A model generated the notes under the pieces. It saw nothing but the letters and a program-made list of their open reading frames with translations, did no database searches and had not been told where the DNA came from. A program made the translations under genes and the position numbers. Below are positions 25,754 through 33,561 of a stretch of DNA of 49,821 nucleotides, in pieces; the first letter of the stretch is position 1, and each line of letters starts with the position of its first letter. This stretch comes from JABWBR01 sp036741235 (GTDB taxonomy: Bacteria > Bacteroidota > Bacteroidia > Chitinophagales > Saprospiraceae): positions 1-49,821 of the forward strand of contig DAINSQ010000012.1 of the NCBI GenBank assembly GCA_036741235.1. Reading direction: 5' to 3'.

Positions 25754-25774
25754 CCACAACCCACAACCTACAAC
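25754..25774 (-). repeat. GTTGTAG/GTTGTGG heptads after the EAD11-like gene
   Basis: On the minus strand GTTGTAG, GTTGTGG, GTTGTGG follow the stop of the 25788-26630 gene after about 13 bp, in the sense direction. This mirrors the array after convergent ccmC. Confidence 0.75.
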
Positions 25775-25787
25775 CTACCCCCCCCTC

Positions 25788-26630
25788 CTAATGCAATATC
25801 TTAAAGGGTCGCTTCCAGGTAGAATGATCCCTTGAAAATTCGATCATAAAATCGGACGTATTGGCGGGTAAGATAAAAGTAACGTCGTTGGTAGCGGTAT
25901 CTTTCATATCGAGCCAGCCGGCCAGGTTAGATTGTTCGATTGGGCTGATGGCCTGTCCGTTGGCGTAAACGAGCAAAATCGCCCGGTAGCAAACGCCAAA
26001 ATTGCTCTTGCAAGTCATAGCATACCGGATATTGAGCTTAATCTCACTATCTGAGATCCACTCCGCATCAGCCCGGGCGAATTCAATACCAAAGTCGAGA
26101 AAATTAAACGGCTTTTTCAGGTTGGGAAAATCGAGCACCTTCAGGGGGGCGCCGGAGGGGTTATTCGTTGAAGGGTTAACGTCTTCAGCCGGTTGTTGTT
26201 CTGACTGCTCCTGAGCCGGGTTGGCAGGGGTTTCGTTACCGGCCAGGCGATTATCGACCCATCGGATCAAGAAATAAGCCAATACGACCAGGGCCAATGA
26301 AGCGACAACAAAAAGCAACCGCTTGCGGTCGCCGGCGGCGGTATCTGCGGGCGGCTTAACGCCGGGCAGCGCTTCGTCCAGCGAACTGCCGTCTGCGATA
26401 TCCAGAATTTGGTGTGCGATGGCGGCTTTTTGGCGCAAAACCTCGTCGTGCTCGAGCATACCGGCCAGGTTCTGCTCGTCGAGTAGGGCGAGTTTGCCCT
26501 TGAGCACCAGCAGGGCATTTTGCTTGCGCTGGTTTTGTGATGGGGCCTGCGCGATGAGCAGTTCGAGGGCTTCGTTTAGTTTAAAATCGGCTACCAGTTC
26601 GCGCACTTGCGGCAAAGTGTTGTCTGCCAT
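25788..26630 (-). CDS. Effector-associated domain 11-like protein with one transmembrane helix
   Basis: 280 aa, ATG at 26630. Residues 1-80 form a short alpha-helical domain whose pattern fits effector-associated domain 11 (EAD11): VRELVADFKLNEALELL, then RKQNALLVLKGKLALLDEQ and IAHQILDIAD. A KR-flanked transmembrane helix follows at about 104-124 (LLFVVASLALVVLAYFLIRWV), then a Pro/Gln/Asn linker. The C-terminal domain (about 160-280) is beta-rich with two Cys and is probably periplasmic. EADs are known as adaptor modules of predicted conflict (immunity or cell-death) systems that pair with another protein carrying the same domain. No second EAD copy is in the window. The gene lies 71 bp downstream of the DUF4276/AAA pair on the same strand. 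The EAD11 call is from pattern memory. Confidence 0.6.
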   Translation of the reverse strand: MADNTLPQVRELVADFKLNEALELLIAQAPSQNQRKQNALLVLKGKLALLDEQNLAGMLEHDEVLRQKAAIAHQILDIADGSSLDEALPGVKPPADTAAGDRKRLLFVVASLALVVLAYFLIRWVDNRLAGNETPANPAQEQSEQQPAEDVNPSTNNPSGAPLKVLDFPNLKKPFNFLDFGIEFARADAEWISDSEIKLNIRYAMTCKSNFGVCYRAILLVYANGQAISPIEQSNLAGWLDMKDTATNDVTFILPANTSDFMIEFSRDHSTWKRPFKILH

Positions 26631-26701
26631 TGTTTTGTGGAATTTTAGGCAAGGTAGGGGGAATTTTGGAATAAGAAAACAAGCTCAATCTGAATAAAGC
26701 C

Positions 26702-27334
26702 TTAGGCTGAATTAGAAAAGTCAGATAAAGTCAAGAACCGCTTTATACCGGTTATCAGATGTTTAAAACTAGCTGATCTATTATCGTCTAAACTCATATA
26801 CTTTGAGATTTCTCGCGCAGCGTATGATTTAGAAAAATCTTGACAAATTAATTTCATCTCTGAAGCCCCCTCCAGCCTGTCAGGTTCTCGATATTTAGAT
26901 TTACTTTGCAATTGGCCGGCCTTCGACTTAGGGTATGCATTTTCAACCGCAAGCAAATCTCCCAGGTACCAATTTTCCAACTCACGACATGCAATACGAA
27001 CCAGAACCGGGATTTTTGGATCTGCCTGACGCACGATTGAAATTAGGTTATTTTTCAACTGCTTACAGTCATTGCTATCTTGATCCTGGATAATAATCAA
27101 TCGTATAGGCTTATGCCAGTTTTTATACGCTTTCATCTTGGTTCGAAGTGATTGTTGTAAATCACTTTTTCCCTGATGGGGGCGAATGAAGAGATTATTA
27201 TTGAGCTGATACCCTTCAGGAAGAATCTTTGGTAAAATTACATTAAGGAATTGTTCCATTGTAGGCTCTTCCACCAATATCTCGATATGGATGTTTTGAA
27301 ATATCTGATTATCATCATTCACCATATTTTCCAT
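26702..27334 (-). CDS. DUF4276 family (Toprim-like) protein, partner of the AAA ATPase
   Basis: 210 aa from the ATG at 27334 (MENMVNDDNQ); ATG 27325 is also possible. A TTG at 27358 would overlap the upstream gene and is less likely. Toprim-like acidic signatures are visible: Glu in LVEEPTMEQFL, the DxD-like IIIQDQDSND, and the family hallmark ACRELENWYLGD. DUF4276 proteins usually sit directly after an AAA-type ATPase gene and are thought of as nuclease-like effectors of defence systems. Here the ATPase stop (27342) is 7 bp away, so translation is coupled. The region is clearly AT-rich compared with the flanks, which suggests acquisition. Confidence 0.78.
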   Translation of the reverse strand: MENMVNDDNQIFQNIHIEILVEEPTMEQFLNVILPKILPEGYQLNNNLFIRPHQGKSDLQQSLRTKMKAYKNWHKPIRLIIIQDQDSNDCKQLKNNLISIVRQADPKIPVLVRIACRELENWYLGDLLAVENAYPKSKAGQLQSKSKYREPDRLEGASEMKLICQDFSKSYAAREISKYMSLDDNRSASFKHLITGIKRFLTLSDFSNSA

Positions 27335-27341
27335 ATAGTAA

Positions 27342-28523
27342 TCAGGGGTTAATTCCAAGAAAATAATTTTCTTTCCAGAGATAGCCTAATTTTTCACCAG
27401 CTCCAAATAAATTAATAATAGTAGGATCTTCACTTGCACGCTTAACTTCAGTAAACCCCCTGTTTTTAATTAGCCAAAACACTTCATTGGGATTAGCGCC
27501 ATTAATTAAATCCGGCGAATGAGACGATACAAAAACCTGCCCACCTTGTTCCGCATACAATCTGAATTCTTCTAGTAATTCGGTCAAAGTTGAGGGATAC
27601 AACTGATTTTCAGGTTCCTCAATACACAACAATGGATGCGGCTGTGGATCATTTAACAACAATAAATAGGCAAACATTTTTATTGTTCCATCTGAAACCC
27701 AACGCGCAATGAACGGGTCTTTGAAAGAGCCATCCTTGAATTTCAGTACAATTCTGCCATCAATTGTTGACTCTGCCTGCACACTTTCAATTCCAGGTAC
27801 TCTTTCCTTCATTTTTTGTAGCACCTTGTTAAAAAGCTCACGGTGATACTCATACATATACTGAGCAACGAGAGGCAGATTTTCTCCAGTTGGTGATAGA
27901 TGCTCGGCATACCCTGCTTCACGACTTGGACGAGCTTCTGTGATATGAAAATCGGAAACGTGCCAGTTTTCAATAAAATTTCTGAAAGCATTAGCTGCTT
28001 TAAAGCGTTCGAACTGCCCTAGCCCCTTAATTGCCATAATATCGGGTGAGCTAAGTGTTTGGGTTTCCCTTGTTAACTCCTCATCTTTTTTTGCAAAATC
28101 TTCTTCATTGATAATTGCATAACCAGCCCCTTTGGAAAAATCTAAAAAATGATATGGAGAACCGTAAGTGCCACGTTTATATCTAAGTATTTCCCTGTTT
28201 ATAAAAGGTCTTCCCCTTTGTTCTCCAATTTCGAGTCTGTAGGTTACCAATCGATTTCGTCCTGCAATATCAATTCTAAATTGTAATTCAATTTCAATCA
28301 GCCCATCTTGCCCTCTACTTATCATTTCCTTGAACCCCCCCCTATTGGCCATAGCCTGCCTGATATTATCTTTTAGTGAATCACGCAAAAAACCGAAAAT
28401 ATCAAACAAAGTGCTTTTTCCAGTACCATTGGCTCCGACAAAAACAGCTAATTGGGGTAAATTTTCCAGGTTGAGTTCCCGAAATGCTTTGAAGTTTTTA
28501 AGCCTTATTGATTCAATACGCAT
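27342..28523 (-). CDS. AAA family ATPase (AAA_21/SMC-like), predicted defence ATPase
   Basis: 393 aa, ATG at 28523. It starts in the SMC/RecF-like way (MRIESIRLKNFKAFRELNLENL), with Walker A GANGTGKST at residues 30-38, an ABC-like signature (WVSDGTIK), Walker B LLCIEEPEN and an H-loop VSSHSPDL. It has no Toprim domain of its own. That function is supplied by the adjacent DUF4276 protein, a two-gene arrangement like that of other AAA-plus-Toprim defence pairs. Hand count of 27361-27420 gives 15 of 60 G+C, against 36 of 60 in 15001-15060, so the pair differs strongly from its neighbours. Role inferred: a sensor ATPase that licenses the DUF4276 effector. Confidence 0.82.
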   Translation of the reverse strand: MRIESIRLKNFKAFRELNLENLPQLAVFVGANGTGKSTLFDIFGFLRDSLKDNIRQAMANRGGFKEMISRGQDGLIEIELQFRIDIAGRNRLVTYRLEIGEQRGRPFINREILRYKRGTYGSPYHFLDFSKGAGYAIINEEDFAKKDEELTRETQTLSSPDIMAIKGLGQFERFKAANAFRNFIENWHVSDFHITEARPSREAGYAEHLSPTGENLPLVAQYMYEYHRELFNKVLQKMKERVPGIESVQAESTIDGRIVLKFKDGSFKDPFIARWVSDGTIKMFAYLLLLNDPQPHPLLCIEEPENQLYPSTLTELLEEFRLYAEQGGQVFVSSHSPDLINGANPNEVFWLIKNRGFTEVKRASEDPTIINLFGAGEKLGYLWKENYFLGINP

Positions 28524-28630
28524 ATCATTCTTTTATGCAAAAATCGCATTTTTTTTACAAAATTTAGCAATTCTGCCCTTCTTGCTCTAATGTAATTCAC
28601 TCTCAACCAACAAAAAACAACATTATTAAA

Positions 28631-31600
28631 TTACTCGATTTTTATCCACCTTTGTAGGTACACCCGCTGTTGCTCATCCACTACTTGCAAGGCATAGACC
28701 CCAGCCGGCAAAGCAGCAATGTTTAGCGGCGATTTCAGCAAGTCGACATCCCAGTCGGCGATCAGCTGACCACGGGCGTCAAAGAGTTGGGCGGCAGTGG
28801 GGAGGAAACCTGTTGTTTCGATGCGAATGAGGTCGGATGCAGGGTTGGGGTAAATCTTTACGGCATTGTTATTGCGTATATTATTCGTTCCTACTACAAG
28901 GGGCACTTGCACCGCATATTCCGCCGAACAGCCGTTGGCGTCAACTGCGGTGAGCAAATAAACGCCGGCGACGAGGCCGTCGATATCGGGCGTTTCGGCG
29001 GTGAAATTGCCGGGGCCGATCCAGAAATACTGGATGACGTTGCCGCTGCCGACGGAGGTTTGGATGCCGCCAGTGCCTGCGTTGTTTACGTCGCCGGTGA
29101 TGTCAAAAGACAATTCGGGTGTGGGCTCAACGGTAACGGTGTGCGAACACTCAGCAGTATTGCCGACCTGATCGGTGACCATAAAGGACTGCACGGTCAC
29201 GCCAAGCGGGAATTCAGAACCGCTGGGCAATCCGCCGGTCTGGATTACTGCGCCGTCAGGCAGCGAGCAGTTGTCGCCGGCGGCGGGCAGGTCAAAGTTG
29301 AGTATGTCACCCTCGCACAATGAAATATCGGGCCCGCAATTGATGAGGGGTGGAATGGAATCCTGGGCAGTAATCTCGCCGGTCCAGGTTACGCGGCAGC
29401 CGTTGCCGTCGGTGACGGAGACCGTGTAGGTTCCTACTACCAGGGCAAAAGCTACAGGGCCTTGACCGCTGTGCGACCACTGGTAGGCGTAGGGCGTCAC
29501 GCCGCCGGCGGCGGCTACTATGATTTGACCGTCGTGATCTTCGGAGCAATCCACATTGGTAATCGACACGGGGCTGAGGGTCAGCAAGGCCGGCTGGAGG
29601 ACTTCGTAGGTGGCCGTAGTTAAACATGCCAAACCGTCGAATACGGTGACGGTATATGTTCCCGCCGGCAAATCCTGGATAGAGCTACCAATGGCCCCAT
29701 TGGACCAGACATAGTTGTACGGCGCCGTGCCACCCGAAGCCAACACACTGATGGCGCCCGAATTTTCACCAAAACAAGCTGCATCAACTACAAGCGCTTC
29801 GAGCGACAGGGCACAGTTGAAAGCGTTTACATTGACGCTTTGCACCGCCTCACAGCCGTTGGCATCGGTAACTGATGCGATATAAGTACCCGGCGAAAGC
29901 CCCTGAATCGACAAGGTTGTTGCGCCGTTGCTCCACAATACGGTATAAGGACCTACACCGCCCTGCGGACTTGCGGCAGCCGTGCCGTCATTGGCGCCGT
30001 TGGCGGTTTCGGCGGTCGCCGAAGCATTCGCTTGTAATTCAGCAGGTTCGTTAATGGTAATGGAAGCGCCTGCCGCGCAGCCTGCGCTGTCTTCTATTGT
30101 GACGCTGTATACGCCGGGTGTTAGCCCCGTAATATCAGGGGTTGTTGCGCCATTCGACCACAAGTAAGATACCGGGTCGGCAGCGCCCGCCGGCGAAACC
30201 GATGCAGAGCCGTCGGAAGCGCCGAAACAAGTGATATCTTCGCCGCTTATCGTAATGCTGAGGGCGCAATTGAAGGCATTGACAGTAACGGTTTGTACCG
30301 CCGTACAACCGTTGGCGTCGGTGACCGACACGGTGTAGATGCCCGGCGCCAGTCCGGTGATGGTTTGCGTGTTGGCGCCATTGCTCCACAAATAAGCATA
30401 CGCGGGCGTACCGCCTTGCACGCTTGCCGTGGCGGCGCCGTCGTTGGCGTCGTTGGCGGTTTCGTGGGTGGCAGTGGCCGTCAAGTTAAGCGCATTTGGC
30501 TGGCCGATAACCGCCGTTGCAACGGCTGTGCAGTTGTTTCCATCGGTGACGGTTACGTTGTAAGAACCGGCCATCAGGCCCGTTACGGACGGCGTGGTAG
30601 CGCCATTCACCCAGAGATAGGAAAAGGCGCCGGGTCCGCTGGCAGTCACCGTGGCGGCGCCGTCGCTGCCGCCGGCGCAGGATACATCTGTAGTACTCGA
30701 AATGGCGGCGGTAACAGGCGATTCCTGGCTCACCTGCACACTATCGGCGCTTGTACAACCGGTGGCGGTATTTTCAATTTGAAGCGTATACGTACCGGCG
30801 GCGTTAACCGTAGGCGTAAGCGTTGTAGCGCCGGAGACGATATTGCCGTTGGCGGTCGTCCAGTTGTACGCAAATGCCGGGCCCTGGGCAGAACCTTGCG
30901 CGTTGAGCTGAACGGCGGGTACATTACAGGTCAACACGCCGGGCGTTGCGATGTTAATCAGCGGAGCGGCAGTGTTAAGGCTTACGGTTGCCGTATCTGT
31001 TGCCGAACAGCTATTGGCGGTAGCCGTGACGGTAAGCACGTATGGGCCGGCAACGGTCACCTGCGGATTTTGTGCTGTAGAGGAAAAACCGCCGGGTCCC
31101 GACCACAAATAGGTAACCGGCGAACCCCCGCTGCTTACAGATGCGCCAAGCGTAACTTGCTGCGTATCGCAGGTGAGCGTACCGCCGGTGGCGTTTACAA
31201 TCGGAGGCGTTGTATTGCTGCTCACCGTTGTAGCTGCCGTAGCGCTACATAAATTATTGTTATTCAGGACTGTGAGCGTGTAAGTGCCCGCTGCATTTAC
31301 AACGGGGGTAAGCGTATTGGCGCCGGAGACGATATTGCCGTTGGCGGTCGTCCAACTGTATTGGATGCCCGTGCCGGTAGTAGAGCCCGCGCCGCTGAGC
31401 GTTACCTGCGTTTGCGCGCAAGTCAGCACAGCTGCAGTCCCGGCAACGGCTACCGGCGGAGTGGTATTGCCGGTAACGGACACATTTGAAGTAGCGAAAC
31501 AGCCGTTGGCCGTATTGAGTACGGTGAGCGTATAGGTTCCCGCCTGGTTGACAACCGGCGTGAGGGTATTGGCGCCGGAAACGATATTGCCGTTGGAGGT

Positions 31601-32716
31601 GGTCCAGTTGTATTGAATGCCGGCGCCGGTAGTAGACCCCGAGCCGTTGAGCGTTACTTGCGGTTGTTGGCAGGAGATGACCTGGGCTGTGCCGGCGACA
31701 GCCGAGGGGGTATTCGTATTTTGAAGAATATTAACCTGGGCAGTCCGGGTACAACCTCTTGAATCTGTGACAGTTAAAGTATAGGCACCGGCAGTAGTAG
31801 TGACCAGTACCTGCGTAGTAGCGCCATTTGACCAGAGATAGGAATACCCCGGCGTGCCGCCCCCGACGGTGGCTGTCACTGATGATGTGGGTTGAGCGCA
31901 GGTAATGGTATTGGGCGTTGATAAATTGATAGCGATTTGAGGAGGTTGATTAATCATGGCCGTAGCAGTAGTAGTAGCGCCGGCATTATCAGTAACCGTT
32001 ACAATATGATTACCTGCCGGTAAGTTGGTTGCCGTGGCGGTTGTCTGACCGTTGGGCCAGGAGTAGCTATAGGGCGAAGTGCCGCCTGTAGCAGCAACTG
32101 TAGCGGAACCATCGGCGCCGCTGAAACACGATACATTGACGACATTGGTTATCGAAGCCGAAAGCGGCGTGGCGCCGCTGTGGTTAAATGTCTGGCTTCC
32201 GAAGATAATCAAATCGCCGGAGCTGCCGGAGCCGTTGGCCAGATTGGCGGTAAAGTAGAAAGTCACCACGCCGCCGCTAGATGAAGCGGGCGATGTCCAG
32301 TTGAAAGTCCAGGAAACTGTAGGATTGCCGCCGAAATTTTTGGGGTTGCGGTGGTCGATATACTCTCTGCCGCCGAGCATTTCGGTGCCGGCTTCGCCGT
32401 TGACGGCTGTAAGGTCGCCGGCATTGGTATTATTGCCCTGCACTGCGACCAATTGGAAGCCCGACCTGACGGGGTTGCCGCCTGTGACTGTAACCGTAAG
32501 CGTAACGGGGTATGTCGTATTGGGCGAAACAGGATCAGGAAGGCCTGAAATGGCAACTGTGCCGGCATAACCGCCGGGGGTGGTTCCTCCGTGACAATCA
32601 TTGCAGGTACCGTCGAAAGGGGCGCCCGTGCGGCCGTTGGGCGGATTGTCGCTGGAAGCGATTACAATGATGATGCCTATAATAAAGAGAGCAACGCGAA
32701 GTAATTGGGATTGCAT
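28631..32716 (-). CDS. SprB-repeat T9SS adhesin with choice-of-anchor V domain
   Basis: 1361 aa, ATG at 32716, with a signal peptide (MQSQLLRVALFIIGIIIVIAS). Residues about 23-180 are a choice-of-anchor V domain that contains CNDCHGG, a CxxCH heme-attachment motif. SprB repeats follow (SCFSGADGSATVAATGGTSPYSYSW, and about six more at residues 700-1130, each with PYxYxWSNG and LxxGxYxVxVTDxxGC). Between them are five or six Ig-like repeats (TLTPVVNAAGTYTLTV). A HYR-like segment is followed by a T9SS type A tail (VKIYPNPASDLIRIE … VYLQRWIKIE). SprB-type proteins are large cell-surface adhesins of gliding Bacteroidota. Gliding is not shown here. Confidence 0.88.
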   Translation of the reverse strand: MQSQLLRVALFIIGIIIVIASSDNPPNGRTGAPFDGTCNDCHGGTTPGGYAGTVAISGLPDPVSPNTTYPVTLTVTVTGGNPVRSGFQLVAVQGNNTNAGDLTAVNGEAGTEMLGGREYIDHRNPKNFGGNPTVSWTFNWTSPASSSGGVVTFYFTANLANGSGSSGDLIIFGSQTFNHSGATPLSASITNVVNVSCFSGADGSATVAATGGTSPYSYSWPNGQTTATATNLPAGNHIVTVTDNAGATTTATAMINQPPQIAINLSTPNTITCAQPTSSVTATVGGGTPGYSYLWSNGATTQVLVTTTAGAYTLTVTDSRGCTRTAQVNILQNTNTPSAVAGTAQVISCQQPQVTLNGSGSTTGAGIQYNWTTSNGNIVSGANTLTPVVNQAGTYTLTVLNTANGCFATSNVSVTGNTTPPVAVAGTAAVLTCAQTQVTLSGAGSTTGTGIQYSWTTANGNIVSGANTLTPVVNAAGTYTLTVLNNNNLCSATAATTVSSNTTPPIVNATGGTLTCDTQQVTLGASVSSGGSPVTYLWSGPGGFSSTAQNPQVTVAGPYVLTVTATANSCSATDTATVSLNTAAPLINIATPGVLTCNVPAVQLNAQGSAQGPAFAYNWTTANGNIVSGATTLTPTVNAAGTYTLQIENTATGCTSADSVQVSQESPVTAAISSTTDVSCAGGSDGAATVTASGPGAFSYLWVNGATTPSVTGLMAGSYNVTVTDGNNCTAVATAVIGQPNALNLTATATHETANDANDGAATASVQGGTPAYAYLWSNGANTQTITGLAPGIYTVSVTDANGCTAVQTVTVNAFNCALSITISGEDITCFGASDGSASVSPAGAADPVSYLWSNGATTPDITGLTPGVYSVTIEDSAGCAAGASITINEPAELQANASATAETANGANDGTAAASPQGGVGPYTVLWSNGATTLSIQGLSPGTYIASVTDANGCEAVQSVNVNAFNCALSLEALVVDAACFGENSGAISVLASGGTAPYNYVWSNGAIGSSIQDLPAGTYTVTVFDGLACLTTATYEVLQPALLTLSPVSITNVDCSEDHDGQIIVAAAGGVTPYAYQWSHSGQGPVAFALVVGTYTVSVTDGNGCRVTWTGEITAQDSIPPLINCGPDISLCEGDILNFDLPAAGDNCSLPDGAVIQTGGLPSGSEFPLGVTVQSFMVTDQVGNTAECSHTVTVEPTPELSFDITGDVNNAGTGGIQTSVGSGNVIQYFWIGPGNFTAETPDIDGLVAGVYLLTAVDANGCSAEYAVQVPLVVGTNNIRNNNAVKIYPNPASDLIRIETTGFLPTAAQLFDARGQLIADWDVDLLKSPLNIAALPAGVYALQVVDEQQRVYLQRWIKIE

Positions 32717-32733
32717 TTGTTAGGTGTTTTGGC

Positions 32734-32741
32734 GAAAGATA
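32734..32741 (-). promoter_or_regulatory. Possible -7 box for the SprB-repeat adhesin
   Basis: TATCTTTC on the minus strand is 7 of 8 to TAnnTTTG, 17 bp upstream of the ATG at 32716. No -33 box was seen. Confidence 0.35.
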
Positions 32742-32826
32742 GAAAGGATTGGTTGTGTGAAAAAATTAATGTTTCAACATGTAAGTTAGGTGACAGATAG
32801 CCCGGTAGTTAAACAACCGGAAGAAT

Positions 32827-32857
32827 AAAAAAGGCCGGCGCCCAGAGGACGCCGGCC
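32827..32857 (-). terminator. Strong intrinsic terminator of the giant adhesin
   Basis: On the minus strand GGCCGGCG (32857-32850) pairs with CGCCGGCC (32840-32833), a perfect 8-bp G+C stem with a 9-nt loop, followed by TTTTTT (32832-32827). It begins 56 bp past the stop codon at 32913 and separates the giant gene from the SprB-repeat gene. Confidence 0.85.
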
Positions 32858-32912
32858 TGCATATATTAGAAATGATGCTCAGAAAAGTAGAAGTCTCAAA
32901 AAAACGTTTACA

Positions 32913-33551
32913 TCATTCTACCAAAATCATCTTGCGCGTTGCGCTGAAGTCGCCGGAAGACAAGGTGTAGAACAGAACGCCACGAGGCAGTTGATCGGCT
33001 TCCAGGATAACCTGATGATAACCCTTGCCGTATTCCGCTTCGAATCGCTTCAGCACTTTACCGTCAACGCTTTGGATGACCAACGATGCCTTGGATGCTT
33101 GAGGTAGATAGAATCCAATGGTCGTCGATTTGCTGAACGGGTTAGGCATGTTTTGGAACAAAGCGTAGGGTTCTTCAACCTGTCCGCGGAACTCCATACC
33201 CAGGTTCAACAATTCACCTTTGGTATTGTAGGCTTCCGCCCTGGTGAAGCGTGAGCCGATGCCCAGTACCTGACTCAGTCGCGCATCCTGTTTTGCTTTG
33301 AAGGTCAGTACCGCCAACGGATCGGCGCTTTGTGCGCGAATACCTGCCGGATCGTTCCAACTCATCGTGAGGGCGCCCGCAGCGGCATGGTTCAGGCCCA
33401 GGTTCTCGGCTTTCAAAGCGCCGTAAGCGACGTCTTTGAATTCAAGTACGGCGGCGTCAAACTGCAGCGTACCCTGCCATCCCTGAATTTGTTCCAGCTC
33501 ATCGGCGCGCAATGCTACGTTGTATTCCTCGCCGGCTTTCAGTTCGATATC
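32913..33551 (-). CDS. C-terminal segment of the giant adhesin: cohesin-like domain and T9SS tail
   Basis: This frame ends with TGA at 32913 and enters the 10-N gap at 33552. It is the continuation of the 33562-43079 segment, not a separate gene: the dockerin-like segment ends at FEIHAN just before the gap, and DIELKAGEEYNVALRA begins just after it. Residues of the segment about 1-125 resemble a cohesin-like domain (GTLQFDAAVLEFKDVAYG … LAVLTFKAKQDA). The end is a T9SS type A sorting domain (LFQNMPNPFSKSTTIGFYLP … RGVLFYTLSSGDFSATRKMILVE). The sorting tail shows that the whole giant protein is a T9SS substrate. The 32827-32857 terminator follows. Confidence 0.85.
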   Translation of the reverse strand, partial: DIELKAGEEYNVALRADELEQIQGWQGTLQFDAAVLEFKDVAYGALKAENLGLNHAAAGALTMSWNDPAGIRAQSADPLAVLTFKAKQDARLSQVLGIGSRFTRAEAYNTKGELLNLGMEFRGQVEEPYALFQNMPNPFSKSTTIGFYLPQASKASLVIQSVDGKVLKRFEAEYGKGYHQVILEADQLPRGVLFYTLSSGDFSATRKMILVE

Positions 33552-33561
33552 NNNNNNNNNN
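33552..33561. other. Assembly gap (10 N) that breaks the giant frame
   Basis: The reading frames before and after differ by a shift consistent with a true gap length divisible by 3 (for example 9 or 12). The two flanks share no sequence. Protein sense continues across it, so this is not a biological frameshift. Confidence 0.9.

Larger units (their letters stand above)
25450..25787. other. 338-bp intergenic region between convergent genes, rich in heptad repeats
   Basis: No gene was recognised. It holds three heptad tracts (25456-25504, 25696-25721 and 25754-25774), a CCGCCA/TGGCGG inverted repeat (25588-25607) and a terminator-like hairpin at 25651-25669. Small open frames here are translations of the repeats. 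Confidence 0.75.

Noticed and set aside
25418..25804. Small proteins in 25418-25612 (minus) and 25601-25804 (plus)
   Set aside because: Both are translations of the heptad arrays (NLQPTTY repeats) and low-complexity intergenic DNA.
28524..28630. Promoter for the AAA/DUF4276 pair
   Set aside because: AT-rich sequence gives only partial matches (GATTTTTG, TAAATTTT) to the -7 box, no better than expected by chance there.
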